Below are positions 18,530-28,399 of a stretch of DNA of 64,000 nucleotides, piece after piece. Numbering within the stretch: the stretch's first letter is position 1; each line of letters starts with the position of its first letter. This DNA comes from Streptomyces lydicus. Lineage in GTDB: Bacteria; Actinomycetota; Actinomycetes; Streptomycetales; Streptomycetaceae. Location: positions 2,604,001-2,668,000 of the forward strand of contig NZ_CP017157.1 in NCBI RefSeq assembly GCF_001729485.1, written 5' to 3'. A program made the translations under genes and the position numbers. A model generated the notes under the pieces. The model did no database searches, had not been told where the DNA came from, and saw only the letters and a list, made by a program, of their open reading frames with translations.

Positions 18530-18661
18530 GTTGCGTTCCGCCCTCAGGATCTGCACGTTTCCGCACCGAAAACTCCGGTCCAGCCGGTTCCTTGCGCCCT
18601 GCTCCTGTGGAACGATGCTGGGCACTCCCACCGGCACAGCACTTCACAGGAGTTACCCCGC

Positions 18662-19243
18662 GTGCAGCCCATGGCAGGCCAGGACCTCTTGCACACCCAG
18701 CCGCGCCCCATGCACTGGCTCGCCACCGCCACCGCCCTCTCGGCGGTCGTCGCGGCCGCGTCCTTCGTCCAGCCCCCCGACGCCACCGCCACGACCTCCC
18801 ACGGCGTCAGGGCCGCCCGGCCCGCCGCGGCGCCCGACCCCGCACGGGTGAGCTTTCCGGTCAACTGCGGACCCAACCGCCTCGACGTGGTGCAGAAGGT
18901 CCCCGGCGACCTCGACGGCGACGGGACGACCGAGACCGTCGCGGTGGTCCGCTGCCACAGTGAGACCGGCACCCCGCCCAGCGGGGTCTACGTCCTGGCC
19001 GGGCCCACGGACGGCAAGGCGGCGCCCCGGATCGTGGCGACACTCCTCGCACCCGCCCGGCAGCTCAGCGTCCGGAAGCTCACCGTCGGGAACGGCGTGA
19101 TCTCCGCGGGTCTCCTGGGCTACTCCACCCTCGACGTGCCGCGCTGCTGCCCGGACGTGCACAAGGACGTCAAGTGGCAATGGAAGGGCGGGAAGTTCGT
19201 CCAGAGCGAACTTCCCGCCGCGATGGGCACCCAGCGTGCCTGA
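18662..19243 (+). CDS. Secreted protein of unknown function
   Basis: A 193-residue protein; I do not recognise a family. The GTG at 18662 follows AGGAG at 8-nt spacing, so it is preferred over ATG at 18671. An N-terminal hydrophobic segment at about residues 16-38 ending in an Ala-rich cleavage region (TATTSHG) indicates export. The mature part has four cysteines (NCGPN, VRCHS and the pair RCC) and DGDGTTET, an Asp-rich segment like the calcium-binding loops of FG-GAP or dockerin-type repeats. This last point is only a resemblance. It is convergent with the ferredoxin gene. Confidence 0.75.
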   Translation: MQPMAGQDLLHTQPRPMHWLATATALSAVVAAASFVQPPDATATTSHGVRAARPAAAPDPARVSFPVNCGPNRLDVVQKVPGDLDGDGTTETVAVVRCHSETGTPPSGVYVLAGPTDGKAAPRIVATLLAPARQLSVRKLTVGNGVISAGLLGYSTLDVPRCCPDVHKDVKWQWKGGKFVQSELPAAMGTQRA

Positions 19244-19288
19244 CCGGTCACCCGAGGTCCCCGACGGGAGCGTTCCGCTCCCGGGGGG

Positions 19289-19582
19289 CTACTCGGCGTC
19301 CGGGCCGTAGACCTCGACGAGGTCCCTGACCCGGCGGACGTGGATGCAGTCCCCGGGGCACTCCTTGGCCGAGTCCCTGACGTCGTCGAGCAGCTTCAGC
19401 GGGACGGGCGTTGTGGCCCCCTTGTCCTGCAGCAGCTCGTCGTCCGCGCTCTTGACGTACGCCAGGCCGTCGATGTCGAGCTCGAAGACCTCCGGCGCGT
19501 ACTGGGCGCAGATGCCGTCCCCGGTGCACAGATCCTGGTCGATCCAGACTTCCAGCTCCGGGGCATCGTCCTGTGCGGTCAT
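19289..19582 (-). CDS. Ferredoxin, 3Fe-4S/4Fe-4S type
   Basis: A 97-residue electron carrier. Cysteines are at 19, 25, 75 and 79: CTGDGIC has Asp in the place of the second cluster Cys (C-x2-D-x2-C), followed by the single CP motif ECPGDC. That arrangement fits a [3Fe-4S] ferredoxin, of the type that often serves cytochrome P450 enzymes, though no P450 is nearby. It is acidic, as expected. It is divergent from arc across 249 nt; this pairing of ferredoxin and ARC ATPase genes is common in Streptomyces. Its partner enzymes are unknown. Confidence 0.92.
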   Translation of the reverse strand: MTAQDDAPELEVWIDQDLCTGDGICAQYAPEVFELDIDGLAYVKSADDELLQDKGATTPVPLKLLDDVRDSAKECPGDCIHVRRVRDLVEVYGPDAE

Positions 19583-19831
19583 CTCGCCTGCCGTTCCTGC
19601 GTACGTGAATCGTTTTTGTCTAAGTGGCGCCAGCCCTGACGGGTGTTGACCGACTCGACGATACAACCGCTCGCTTTCCGATGTTGATGGGTGGGTATTC
19701 CCTTGGCGTGAGGACGTGCGCAAGGGTGAAGATCGGACACACCCCGACAGTCTTTTCGATCTAGGGGTTTCAACCTGCACCGGCCCAGGTAGGGTCAGGA
19801 AGCGTCCAGCTCCTTGGAGGAGGTGAGGACC

Positions 19832-21598
19832 GTGGCAGCCCACGACGACGACATCAACCGCGGCATCCGGCCGGGGCGGGGGTCTGAAGATCCCGCCGGC
19901 CAGGTTGCCTATCTCGAGCAGGAGATCGCCGTCCTGCGACGCAAGCTCGCCGACTCTCCGCGGCACACGAGGATTCTCGAAGAGCGGATCGTCGAGCTGC
20001 AGACCAACCTGGCCGGCGTCTCGGCGCAGAACGAGCGTCTCGCCAATACTCTCCGCGAGGCCCGTGACCAGATCGTCGCCCTCAAGGAAGAGGTCGACCG
20101 GCTCGCGCAGCCGCCGGCCGGCTTCGGCGTCTTCCTGCAGGCGAACGAGGACGACACGGTCGACATTTTCACCGGGGGCCGCAAGCTCCGGGTGAACGTC
20201 AGCCCGAGCGTGGAGACGGAGGACCTCCGGCGCGGCCAGGAGGTCATGCTCAACGAAGCGCTCAACGTGGTCGAGGCCATGGAGTTCGAGAGCGCCGGGG
20301 ACATCGTCACCCTCAAGGAGATCCTTGAGGACGGCGAGCGCGCCCTGGTCATCGGGCACACCGACGAGGAGCGGGTGGTGAGGCTCGCCGAGCCGCTGCT
20401 GGACACCACCATCCGCCCCGGCGACGCCCTGCTCCTGGAACCCCGCTCCGGCTACGTCTACGAAGTCATCCCGAAGAGCGAGGTCGAGGAACTCGTCCTC
20501 GAAGAGGTCCCGGACATCGACTACACCAAGATCGGCGGTCTGGGCGGCCAGATCGAACTGATCCGGGACGCGGTCGAGCTTCCGTACCTCTACCCCGACC
20601 TCTTCAAGGAGCACGAACTCCGCCCGCCCAAGGGCGTCTTGCTCTACGGCCCGCCCGGCTGCGGCAAGACCCTCATCGCCAAGGCGGTCGCCAACTCCCT
20701 TGCCAAGAAGGTCGCCGAGGTGACCGGGCAGCCCGCGGGGAAGAGCTTCTTCCTCAACATCAAGGGCCCCGAGCTGCTCAACAAGTACGTCGGTGAGACG
20801 GAGCGGCACATCCGGCTGGTCTTCCAGCGCGCCAGGGAGAAGGCCAGCGAGGGCACTCCCGTCATCGTCTTCTTCGACGAGATGGACTCCCTCTTCCGCA
20901 CCCGTGGATCCGGCGTCAGCTCGGACGTGGAGAACACCATCGTCCCCCAGCTGCTGTCGGAGATCGACGGCGTCGAGGGCCTCGAGAACGTGATCGTGAT
21001 CGGTGCCTCGAACCGCGAGGACATGATCGACCCGGCGATCCTGCGCCCCGGCCGGCTCGACGTGAAGATCAAGATCGAGCGTCCGGACGCGGAGGCCGCG
21101 AAGGACATCTTCTCGAAGTACCTCACGGAGAATCTCCCGCTGCACGCCGACGACCTCGCCGAGCACGACGAATCGCGCAAGGCCGCGGTCAGCGGAATGA
21201 TTCAGTCCGTGGTCGAGCAGATGTACGCGGAATCCGAGGAGAATCGCTTCCTGGAGGTCACCTACGCCAATGGTGACAAGGAAGTCCTCTACTTCAAGGA
21301 CTTCAACTCCGGTGCGATGATCGAAAACATCGTAGGACGCGCAAAGAAGATGGCCATCAAAGCCTTCCTCGAACACAATCAGAAAGGTCTGCGGGTCTCC
21401 CATCTCCTGCAGGCGTGCGTGGACGAGTTCAAGGAGAACGAGGACCTGCCCAACACCACCAACCCGGACGACTGGGCCCGGATCTCCGGAAAGAAGGGCG
21501 AGCGGATCGTGTACATCCGCACCCTGGTCACCGGAAAGCAGGGCGCCGACACCGGTCGCTCCATCGATACGGTGGCGAATACCGGCCAATACCTGTAA
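19832..21598 (+). CDS. arc: Proteasome-associated AAA+ ATPase ARC (Mpa homologue)
   Basis: A 588-residue ring ATPase that recognises pupylated proteins, unfolds them and feeds the 20S proteasome. The coiled coil at about residues 20-85 binds Pup; two OB folds follow (about 90-235); the AAA domain (about 240-500) has Walker A GPPGCGKT (273-280) and Walker [11 protein letters not shown]. The C-terminus ends Gln-Tyr-Leu, the tail that opens the proteasome gate. The start is GTG at 19832 ([11 protein letters not shown]) with GGAGGAGG close upstream; an in-frame TTG at 19814 is less likely. It is the first gene of the Pup-proteasome region and has a terminator at 21607-21653. A TAGGGT hexamer at 19790-19795 may be its -10. 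Confidence 0.96.
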   Translation: MAAHDDDINRGIRPGRGSEDPAGQVAYLEQEIAVLRRKLADSPRHTRILEERIVELQTNLAGVSAQNERLANTLREARDQIVALKEEVDRLAQPPAGFGVFLQANEDDTVDIFTGGRKLRVNVSPSVETEDLRRGQEVMLNEALNVVEAMEFESAGDIVTLKEILEDGERALVIGHTDEERVVRLAEPLLDTTIRPGDALLLEPRSGYVYEVIPKSEVEELVLEEVPDIDYTKIGGLGGQIELIRDAVELPYLYPDLFKEHELRPPKGVLLYGPPGCGKTLIAKAVANSLAKKVAEVTGQPAGKSFFLNIKGPELLNKYVGETERHIRLVFQRAREKASEGTPVIVFFDEMDSLFRTRGSGVSSDVENTIVPQLLSEIDGVEGLENVIVIGASNREDMIDPAILRPGRLDVKIKIERPDAEAAKDIFSKYLTENLPLHADDLAEHDESRKAAVSGMIQSVVEQMYAESEENRFLEVTYANGDKEVLYFKDFNSGAMIENIVGRAKKMAIKAFLEHNQKGLRVSHLLQACVDEFKENEDLPNTTNPDDWARISGKKGERIVYIRTLVTGKQGADTGRSIDTVANTGQYL

Positions 21599-21606
21599 CA
21601 CCGCTC

Positions 21607-21653
21607 TCCGGCTGCGGATGTCCTGCACGGGGCGTCCGCAGCCGGACGCTTTT
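21607..21653 (+). terminator. Rho-independent terminator after arc
   Basis: A perfect 12-bp stem (TCCGGCTGCGGA with TCCGCAGCCGGA; 21607-21618 and 21635-21646) with a 16-nt loop is followed by CGCTTTT. It lies 9 nt past the arc stop. Confidence 0.82.
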
Positions 21654-21875
21654 CCGGGAGACTCCGGAAGAGGTCCCCTAAAGGGCGCGATGGACCAGGG
21701 AAAACCGGACTGGAGCAATGACTGTAATGATCTCCCCAGCGCCGCCAAGGCGTTCTAGGCTCGTCGGTACCGCTGCGTCACGCTGTGCGGGCGTGGGGCA
21801 CGCGCACGGACCGGAAGCACAGCGGTACTTGAGCGCCGACCCCATCCGGGGGCGTCGCCGGGCAAGGAGGGCCGC

Positions 21876-23387
21876 ATGACCGTACGGCGAGTAATGGGAA
21901 TCGAGACGGAGTACGGGATCTCCGTCCCCGGCCACCCGAACGCCAATGCCATGCTCACCTCATCCCAGGTGGTCAACGCCTACGCGGCCGCGATGCACCG
22001 GGCACGCCGTGCCCGCTGGGATTTCGAGGAGGAGAACCCGCTGCGGGACGCCCGCGGCTTCGATCTCGCGCGGGAGAACGCCGACGCCAGCCAGCTCACC
22101 GACGAGGACATCGGCCTGGCGAACGTGATCCTCACCAATGGCGCCCGGCTCTACGTGGACCATGCGCACCCCGAATACAGCGCCCCCGAGGTCACCAACC
22201 CCCGCGACGCCGTCCTGTGGGACAAGGCCGGCGAGCGGATCATGGCCGAGGCCGCCGAGCGGGCCGCCCAGGTGCCCGGCGCCCAGCCCATCCACCTCTA
22301 CAAGAACAACACGGACAACAAGGGCGCCTCCTACGGCACGCACGAGAACTACCTGATGAAGCGGGAGACCCCGTTCTCGGACATCGTGCGGCACCTGACG
22401 CCGTTCTTCGTCTCCCGCCAGGTGGTCACCGGCGCCGGCCGGGTCGGTATCGGCCAGGACGGGCACGAGCACGGCTTCCAGATCAGCCAGCGCGCCGACT
22501 ACTTCGAGGTGGAGGTCGGGCTGGAGACGACCCTCAAGCGCCCCATCATCAACACCCGCGACGAACCGCACGCGGACGCGGAGAAGTACCGCCGGCTCCA
22601 CGTGATCATCGGCGACGCGAACCTTTCCGAGATCTCGACGTACCTGAAGCTGGGCACCACCTCCCTGGTGCTCTCCATGATCGAGGACGGCTTCATCGCC
22701 GTCGACCTGGCCGTCGAGCAGCCCGTGCGGACCCTCCACCGGGTCTCGCACGACCCCTCCCTGCAGCATCTGATCACGCTCCGCAGCGGCCGCTCACTCA
22801 CCGCCGTGCAGCTCCAGATGGAGTACTTCGAGCTGGCCCGCAAATACGTCGAGGACCGCTACGGCGCGGATGCGGACGAGCAGACCAAGGACGTGCTGAC
22901 CCGGTGGGAGGACGTCCTCGGCCGGCTGGAGAACGACCCGATGAGTCTGTCCGGCGAGCTGGACTGGGTCGCCAAGCGGGAGCTCATGGAGGGCTACCGC
23001 CGCCGGGACGGCCTGGACTGGGACGCGGCCCGGCTCCACCTCATCGACCTGCAGTACGCCGACGTGCGCCCCGAGAAGGGCCTGTACAACCGCCTGGCGG
23101 CCCGCGGGAAGATGAAGCGGCTCCTGGACGAGTCCGAGGTCCGGCGGGCCCAGCAGAAGCCCCCTGAGGACACCAGGGCGTATTTCCGCGGCCGCTGCCT
23201 GGAGCAGTACGCCGACGACGTGGCGGCCGCCTCGTGGGATTCGGTCATCTTCGACCTGCCCGGCCGTGACTCCCTGCAACGGGTCCCCACGCTGGAGCCG
23301 CTGCGCGGGACGCGGAAACACGTCAAGGAGCTCCTGGACCGCTGCCGCACCGCGGAGGAGCTGGTGAGGACGCTCTCCGGGCGCTGA
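21876..23387 (+). CDS. dop: Pup deamidase/depupylase
   Basis: Converts the C-terminal Gln of Pup to Glu and removes Pup from substrates. The 503-residue protein has the carboxylate-amine ligase-like fold shared with PafA: GIETEYG at about residue 8, the active-site Asp in [24 protein letters not shown] and [16 protein letters not shown]. Between the first motif and the active-site strand is a longer insertion (about residues 45-80, rich in Asp/Glu/Arg) that the PafA in this window lacks; this Dop loop is the known mark that separates the two. The ATG at 21876 is preceded by AAGGAGGG. A TAGGCT hexamer at 21756 is a possible -10, giving a long leader. Confidence 0.96.
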   Translation: MTVRRVMGIETEYGISVPGHPNANAMLTSSQVVNAYAAAMHRARRARWDFEEENPLRDARGFDLARENADASQLTDEDIGLANVILTNGARLYVDHAHPEYSAPEVTNPRDAVLWDKAGERIMAEAAERAAQVPGAQPIHLYKNNTDNKGASYGTHENYLMKRETPFSDIVRHLTPFFVSRQVVTGAGRVGIGQDGHEHGFQISQRADYFEVEVGLETTLKRPIINTRDEPHADAEKYRRLHVIIGDANLSEISTYLKLGTTSLVLSMIEDGFIAVDLAVEQPVRTLHRVSHDPSLQHLITLRSGRSLTAVQLQMEYFELARKYVEDRYGADADEQTKDVLTRWEDVLGRLENDPMSLSGELDWVAKRELMEGYRRRDGLDWDAARLHLIDLQYADVRPEKGLYNRLAARGKMKRLLDESEVRRAQQKPPEDTRAYFRGRCLEQYADDVAAASWDSVIFDLPGRDSLQRVPTLEPLRGTRKHVKELLDRCRTAEELVRTLSGR

Positions 23388-23577
23388 ACAACGGCAGGTG
23401 CACGACAGAAATCTTTCGGCGAGCACGGCCGATCCGCGCCTGAAATTGTCGCGGTGCGGGAATCATCGAGGTGACTCCCGGGCGTTGCAGCAACTGCAGG
23501 GCCGATGTCGGACCCTGCTTGTAGGGTCGGATCTTGAAGGTCACATCGAGCGGGGCGAACCGAGCGGGGTGAGGGAT

Positions 23578-23796
23578 ATGGCGACCAAGGACAGCGGCGG
23601 CGGACAGGCCAAGGCCACGCGTTCCACGGAAGAGGTCGAGGAACAGGCCCAGGACGCGCAGGCCACGGACGACCTCAAGGAACGCCAGGAAAAGTTGTCG
23701 GACGACGTGGATTCGGTGCTGGACGAGATCGACGACGTCCTGGAGGAGAACGCCGAGGACTTCGTCCGCTCGTTCGTGCAAAAGGGCGGGCAGTAG
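23578..23796 (+). CDS. pup: Prokaryotic ubiquitin-like protein Pup
   Basis: A 72-residue protein that is attached to lysines of proteins to be degraded. It is largely disordered, highly acidic and ends in Gly-Gly-Gln, so it needs Dop to make the Glu end. Its C-terminal half (about residues 28-60) can form the helix that docks into the ARC coiled coil. The ATG at 23578 follows GGGGTGAGGGAT. It lies 190 nt after dop; a TAGGGT box at 23522-23527 suggests its own promoter. A long hairpin follows at 23827-23880. Confidence 0.97.
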   Translation: MATKDSGGGQAKATRSTEEVEEQAQDAQATDDLKERQEKLSDDVDSVLDEIDDVLEENAEDFVRSFVQKGGQ

Positions 23797-23826
23797 GACC
23801 GGAAGCGGGCGCGGCCCGACCCCTGC

Positions 23827-23880
23827 CGGCCGGAGTGCTGTGCGTGGCGCCTCTCGGCGCCGCGCACGGTCTCCGGCCGG
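23827..23880 (+). terminator. Long hairpin between pup and prcB
   Basis: Inner perfect GGCGCC/GGCGCC (loop TCTC) with outer GTGCG/CGCAC (23840-23867), nested in a further GCCGGCCGGAG / CTCCGGCCGG pair. It is 30 nt after the pup stop and could limit read-through into the proteasome core genes, giving Pup a different expression level from PrcBA. Confidence 0.7.
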
Positions 23881-24066
23881 TGTGCCCAGGGCCGTCGGGC
23901 GCCGGCCGGCCGGTGTGTCCGAGCCGGGCCCGGGCATGTGGATCACGCCCGGGAGACGGGTAGGGTCCCGGTCGTACGGTGCTTCAGCTGCAACGCAGCC
24001 TCTTGAGCCAATTCAAGGATCGGCCGGACGCCTTGGGCGGGCGGCCGAGTATCCGGAAGGAAACGT

Positions 24067-24912
24067 GTGGAAGCCAACACTCGTAGCACCGGGCGTCTGC
24101 CAGCTGCCTTCCTGACGCCTGGATCCTCGTCGTTCATGGATTTCCTCGGGGCGCACTCGCCTGATCTGCTGCCGGGCAACCGCCCGTTGCCGCCGGTGCA
24201 GGGCGCCGTCGAGGCGCCGCACGGCACGACGATCGTGGCCACGACGTTCCCCGGCGGCGTGGTGCTCGCCGGTGACCGCCGGGCGACGATGGGCAATGTC
24301 ATCGCACAGCGCGACATCGAGAAGGTCTTCCCGGCCGACGAGTACAGCGCGGTCGGTATCGCCGGCACCGCCGGCCTCGCCGTCGAGATGGTCAAGCTCT
24401 TCCAGCTGGAGCTGGAGCACTTCGAGAAGGTCGAAGGCGCCCAACTCTCCCTGGAGGGCAAGGCGAACCGGCTCTCGACGATGATCCGCAGCAACCTCGG
24501 GATGGCCATGCAGGGCCTGGCCGTGGTGCCGCTGTTCGCCGGCTTCGACCTCGACCGCGAGAAGGGCCGGATCTTCTCGTACGACGTGACCGGCGGGCGC
24601 TCGGAGGAGCACGGTTTCGCGGCGACGGGTTCCGGTTCGGTCTTCGCGCGCAGCGCGCTGAAGAAGCTCTACCGCGAGGACTTCACCGAGGAACAGGCCG
24701 CCACCGCCGTGGTCCAGGCGCTCTACGACGCCGCCGACGACGACTCGGCGACGGGAGGCCCCGACATGGCGCGGCGCATCTACCCGATCGTCACGGTGAT
24801 CACCGACGAGGGCTTCAAGAGGCTGACCGACGCCGAGGTCTCGGAGATCGCCCGTGCCGTCCACGAGCGCCGCCTCGAACAGCCCGACGGCCCGCGCGCC
24901 GCGCTGCTCTGA
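24067..24912 (+). CDS. prcB: 20S proteasome beta subunit precursor
   Basis: Catalytic subunit of the actinobacterial 20S proteasome. The 281-residue precursor has a 53-residue propeptide ending HG before Thr-Thr-Ile-Val-Ala, so autocleavage exposes Thr54 as the N-terminal nucleophile. Conserved sequences after it are [13 protein letters not shown] (Asp and Lys/Arg of the active site) and GFAATGSGS. It starts at GTG (24067) after GGAAGGAAA. It is 63 nt before prcA in the usual beta-then-alpha order. A TAGGGT hexamer at 23961 upstream could be a separate promoter for prcBA. Confidence 0.96.
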   Translation: MEANTRSTGRLPAAFLTPGSSSFMDFLGAHSPDLLPGNRPLPPVQGAVEAPHGTTIVATTFPGGVVLAGDRRATMGNVIAQRDIEKVFPADEYSAVGIAGTAGLAVEMVKLFQLELEHFEKVEGAQLSLEGKANRLSTMIRSNLGMAMQGLAVVPLFAGFDLDREKGRIFSYDVTGGRSEEHGFAATGSGSVFARSALKKLYREDFTEEQAATAVVQALYDAADDDSATGGPDMARRIYPIVTVITDEGFKRLTDAEVSEIARAVHERRLEQPDGPRAALL

Positions 24913-24975
24913 CGGGACGGATGTTCCGCAATGCCGCCAGTGAGAGAGCTTTTGACAGGAAGGGACGGATAGCCG

Positions 24976-25839
24976 GTGTCGACGCCGTTCTATGTCTCAC
25001 CCCAGCAGGCCATGGCCGACCGTGCCGAGTACGCCCGCAAGGGCATCGCGCGTGGCCGCAGCGTCGTGGTGCTGCAGTACACCGACGGCGTGGTCTTCGT
25101 CGCCGAGAATCCCTCCCGCGCCCTGCACAAGGTCAGCGAGATCTATGACCGGATCGCCTTCGCGGCGGTCGGCAAATACAACGAGTTCGAGAACCTCCGG
25201 ATCGGCGGCGTGCGCTACGCCGACCTGCGGGGCTACACCTACGACCGCGAGGACGTGACCGCACGCGGCCTGGCGAACGTCTACGCCCAGACCCTCGGCA
25301 CGATCTTCTCCAGCGCCGCCGAGAAGCCGTACGAGGTCGAGCTGATCGTCGCCGAGGTCGGCAGCGCCCCGGAGGACGACCAGATCTACCGCCTGCCGCA
25401 CGACGGCTCGATCGTCGACGAGCACGGCTCGGTGGCCGTGGGCGGCAACGCGGACCAGATCAGCAGCTATCTCGACCAGCGTCACCGCGACGGCATGACG
25501 CTGTCCGAGGCGCTGAAGCTGGCCGTGGAGTCGCTCTCGCGGGACAACAACGGCGGGGAGCGCACGCTGACGGCCGAGCAGCTGGAGGTCGCGACGCTGG
25601 ACCGTACGCGGCCGCAGCAGCGCAAGTTCAAGCGCATCCTGGGCCGTCAGCTGTCCCGCCTGCTGGAGGAGAACGGCGCCGCGGGCGCCGAGGAGCCGGC
25701 GGCGGACGCGGAGGCCGGCGCCGGCACGTCCGGGGCCCCGGCCGAGGGCGCCGGCGGCAAGGGTTCCGGCGGTGCCAAGGGCTCCGGCGGCAAGGGAGCC
25801 AAGGGCAAGGACGACACCGAGGGCGAGCCGCCGCTGTGA
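24976..25839 (+). CDS. prcA: 20S proteasome alpha subunit
   Basis: Structural and gating subunit. The 287-residue protein begins [22 protein letters not shown], the alpha-type N-terminal gate segment, and keeps the family core up to about residue 235. The tail is low-complexity Gly/Ala/Lys/Ser/Glu, which is usual in Streptomyces and not part of the ring. Start is GTG at 24976 with GGAAGGGA upstream. It is translated from the same transcript as prcB. It ends before a convergent lacI-family gene, with a bidirectional hairpin between. Confidence 0.96.
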   Translation: MSTPFYVSPQQAMADRAEYARKGIARGRSVVVLQYTDGVVFVAENPSRALHKVSEIYDRIAFAAVGKYNEFENLRIGGVRYADLRGYTYDREDVTARGLANVYAQTLGTIFSSAAEKPYEVELIVAEVGSAPEDDQIYRLPHDGSIVDEHGSVAVGGNADQISSYLDQRHRDGMTLSEALKLAVESLSRDNNGGERTLTAEQLEVATLDRTRPQQRKFKRILGRQLSRLLEENGAAGAEEPAADAEAGAGTSGAPAEGAGGKGSGGAKGSGGKGAKGKDDTEGEPPL

Positions 25840-25883
25840 GGCACAGCTCGCACTGACGTATCGCGTCCGGGCCGCTGCCCGTA

Positions 25884-25923
25884 CCGCGCGCCCCGGTGGG
25901 TCATCGCCCGCCGGGGCGCGCGG
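25884..25923. terminator. Bidirectional hairpin between prcA and the lacI-family gene
   Basis: A perfect 13-bp stem: CCGCGCGCCCCGG (25884-25896) with CCGGGGCGCGCGG (25911-25923). It overlaps the last codons of the lacI-family gene and lies 44 nt after the prcA stop, serving both convergent genes. Confidence 0.75.
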
Positions 25924-27010
25924 CGTTCTCCGGGGCGTCGGCCGGCGGGGCGGTGGAGCCCCTGGTCACCAGCTCCACCGGCAGGGTGGGCGCCTGGGCC
26001 GGTCGGCCGTCGAGCGCCGCCATCAGGGCCCGCATGCCGGCCTCGCCGAACTCCTCGGCGGGCAGCCGTACGGTCGTCAGCTCCGGCTCCACGGCGACGG
26101 CGAGCGCGAGGTCGTCGAAGCCGGTGACCGAGACGTCCTCGGGGACCCGCAGGCCCAGCCGGCGTACGGCCTTGCAGGCGCCCGCGGCGATGATGTCGTC
26201 GTCGCAGAGCAGCGCGGTCGGGCGGGGGCCGGGGCCGGTCAGCGCGGTGTGCGCGGCGCGCAGCCCGGCGTCGACGCCGAGGGCGGCGGGCAGGCGGCGC
26301 AGCCGGACGCCGGGGACCCGGGAGAGGGCCTCCCGGACGGCGCGGGCGCGTACCTCGAACGTCCAGGAGCGGACGTCGGCGGCGAGGTGGGTGATGCGCC
26401 GGTGGCCGAGCGCGGCCAGATGGCCGGTCAACTGCCGCACGCCGTCGGCGATGTCGAGGTTGACGGTGGCGGTGGCGCGGTCGTCGTCGGGGTCGCTGTC
26501 GAGCATGACCAGGGGCAGGTCGGCGGCGCGCAGCGGGGTGAGGGCCTCGGCCGCCATGGAGGAGGCGATCACTCCGTCGAGGGTGGCGGCCGCGGAGTCG
26601 AAGGGGTCGCGGGCCGGGCCGATGCCCTCGGGGGAGGGGTAGAGGACGACGCCGAAGCCGTGCTCGGCGGCGACCCGGGCCGCGCCGGTGTAGACCCGGG
26701 CGAAGAACTCGGTGGTGAGGGCGGGGACGACGAGGAGCACGGTTCGGGTGCGGCCCATGCGCAGGCTGCGCGCGGCGAGGTTGGGGCGGTAGCCCAGCTC
26801 GCGGGCGGCGGCGCGGACCGCCTCGGCCTTGCCGGGGGAGACCCGGCCGCGCCATTTGTCGCCGAGCACGAGGGAGACCGCGGCCTGGGAGACCCCGGCG
26901 GCGCGCGCCACGTCCCGGCTGGTGATCCGGTCGGCGGCCGGCCTGCCGGGGGTCGCGGGGTCCGCGGCCCCGGTGGAGCCGGGGGGCGTCGTGGCCTCGT
27001 TGCTGCTCAC
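25901..27010 (-). CDS. LacI-family transcriptional repressor
   Basis: A 369-residue regulator. The N-terminal helix-turn-helix, about residues 29-55, has ITSRDVARAAGVSQAAVSLVLG; the C-terminal periplasmic-binding-like domain (about 80-345) has TALLCDDDIIAAG and VSVTGFDDLALA. The ligand is unknown but is probably a sugar or sugar analogue. It starts at GTG (27010) with GAGGAG upstream. It diverges from an MFS exporter gene, with a near-perfect palindrome between (27068-27094) that is its likely operator. This LacI/MFS pair lies between prcA and pafA in many Streptomyces, with no evident role in proteasome function. Confidence 0.9.
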   Translation of the reverse strand: MSSNEATTPPGSTGAADPATPGRPAADRITSRDVARAAGVSQAAVSLVLGDKWRGRVSPGKAEAVRAAARELGYRPNLAARSLRMGRTRTVLLVVPALTTEFFARVYTGAARVAAEHGFGVVLYPSPEGIGPARDPFDSAAATLDGVIASSMAAEALTPLRAADLPLVMLDSDPDDDRATATVNLDIADGVRQLTGHLAALGHRRITHLAADVRSWTFEVRARAVREALSRVPGVRLRRLPAALGVDAGLRAAHTALTGPGPRPTALLCDDDIIAAGACKAVRRLGLRVPEDVSVTGFDDLALAVAVEPELTTVRLPAEEFGEAGMRALMAALDGRPAQAPTLPVELVTRGSTAPPADAPENAARPGGR

Positions 27011-27067
27011 CGGGTGATGCTCTCCTCGTTTCGGTCGCCGCGGGTGGACCGCGGGTTGCCGTCATGG

Positions 27068-27094
27068 TACGTATAACGTCGGAAGTTATACGTA
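27068..27094. promoter_or_regulatory. Palindromic operator between lacI-family and MFS genes
   Basis: TACGTATAAC-N7-GTTATACGTA, with perfect 10-bp arms and a 7-nt spacer, in the 120-nt gap between divergent genes. LacI-family regulators bind such dyads. It probably covers both promoters, giving repression of the MFS gene and autoregulation. The tract is AT-rich against a very G/C-rich background. Confidence 0.7.
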
Positions 27095-27130
27095 ACACGT
27101 CGGGCTCGGCCCGGACGGAAAGGGGCAGGG

Positions 27131-28390
27131 ATGGCCGCCGGATACGCGGAGCTGCTCAGGACCCGGCACGCCGCCCGGCTGCTGGCCGGGACGCTGGTCG
27201 GCAGGCTGCCGAACGCCACCGCGGCGCTGGCGGTGGTCCTGTTCGTCCGCGCCGAGGGCGGCAGCTACGCGCTGGCCGGCGCGCTCTCGGCCGTCTACGG
27301 CCTCTGCACGGCCATCGGCCAGCCGCTGCTCGGCCGGGCCGTGGACCTGTACGGGCAGCCGCGGGTGATGCTGCCCGCCGCGGTGCTCTCCGCCCTGGGG
27401 ATGACGCTGCTGGCCGTCGTCGGCCTGGACGTGCTGTGGCTGTCCTACGCCGCCATGGTGGTCGCCGGATTCTTCACCCCGCCCCTGGAGGGCGGGCTGC
27501 GGGCGCTGTGGCCGGGGGTGCTCCGGCGCGCCGACCAGGTGCACGCGGCCTACGCGCTGGACGCGGTCGCCCAGGAAGTCATGTTCGCGGTCGGGCCGTT
27601 GCTGGTGACGCTGTGCGTGGCGGTCGGGTCGGCGGGCGCGGCCCTGATCGTGATCAACGCGGTCGGGGTGCTCGGCGCGCTCTCCGTCGTCGTCTCCGAG
27701 CCGTCCCGGCGGTGGCGCAGCGGGCCGCGCGAGGCGCACTGGCTGGGCGCCCTGCGCTCCGCCGGGCTGCTGGTGCTGATCGGCGCGTTCTTCTTCGTGG
27801 GCCTCGCGCTGGGCTCGATAGCGGTCGCCGCGGTGGCGTACGCGGACGGGCACGGCGGCGGGATGATCTCCAGCTGGCTGCTCTCCGCGCTCGGGGTCGG
27901 CGCGCTGGCCGGCGGCATCGTCTACGGGGCGCGCACCTGGCCGGGGCTGCCGGAGGGCCGGCTGCGGCTGCTCGTCGGGCTGCTGGCGCTGGGCTATCTG
28001 CCGCTGGCGCTGGTGCCCGGGCCGGTGGGGATGACGGTGCTGACCGGCGTCGCGGGGGTGTTCCTGGCGCCGGCGCTGGCCTGCGCGTTCGTGGTCGTGG
28101 ACCGGCACGCCCCCAAGGGCACGGTGACGGAGGCGTTTTCGTGGCTGGTGACGACGTTCGGCGTCGGATCGGCGGTGGGCGCGTCGGTGGCCGGGCCGGC
28201 GGTGGAGGGCGGTGGAGCGGCGGCCGGATTCGCGGTGGCCGGCGTGGGCGGCCTCGCCGCACTGCTGGTCCTTTTGTCGACGAAGCGATTTCTCGGTGAG
28301 CCCGTACGGCGCACGGCGGGTGCGGCCCCGGCGGAAAATGATCGAAACGGGGCTGTCGAACCCGGTTTCAGAGCAGGCCATCAGGCGTAA
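27131..28390 (+). CDS. MFS transporter
   Basis: A 419-residue membrane protein with about 12 hydrophobic segments, most of the length from residue 15 to 390. The loop after TM2 has GRAVDLYGQPRVM, the MFS motif A region (Gly, Arg and Asp kept). The substrate is unknown; the fold and the LacI-type partner suit a small-molecule efflux or sugar-related exporter. The ATG at 27131 is preceded by AAAGGGGCAGGG. It is divergent from the regulator and shares its operator. It ends just 9 nt before pafA, so transcription may read into that gene. Confidence 0.9.
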   Translation: MAAGYAELLRTRHAARLLAGTLVGRLPNATAALAVVLFVRAEGGSYALAGALSAVYGLCTAIGQPLLGRAVDLYGQPRVMLPAAVLSALGMTLLAVVGLDVLWLSYAAMVVAGFFTPPLEGGLRALWPGVLRRADQVHAAYALDAVAQEVMFAVGPLLVTLCVAVGSAGAALIVINAVGVLGALSVVVSEPSRRWRSGPREAHWLGALRSAGLLVLIGAFFFVGLALGSIAVAAVAYADGHGGGMISSWLLSALGVGALAGGIVYGARTWPGLPEGRLRLLVGLLALGYLPLALVPGPVGMTVLTGVAGVFLAPALACAFVVVDRHAPKGTVTEAFSWLVTTFGVGSAVGASVAGPAVEGGGAAAGFAVAGVGGLAALLVLLSTKRFLGEPVRRTAGAAPAENDRNGAVEPGFRAGHQA

Positions 28391-28399
28391 TGTTCAGTC

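Noticed and set aside
18512..18537. GGAAC-N17-CGTT, like an ECF sigma promoter
   Set aside because: The match lies inside the trmI terminator hairpin and the spacing is one nt longer than typical, so it is probably chance.
25884..27010. LacI/MFS pair as a proteasome component
   Set aside because: Their families and operator point to small-molecule transport; position alone does not support a role in pupylation.
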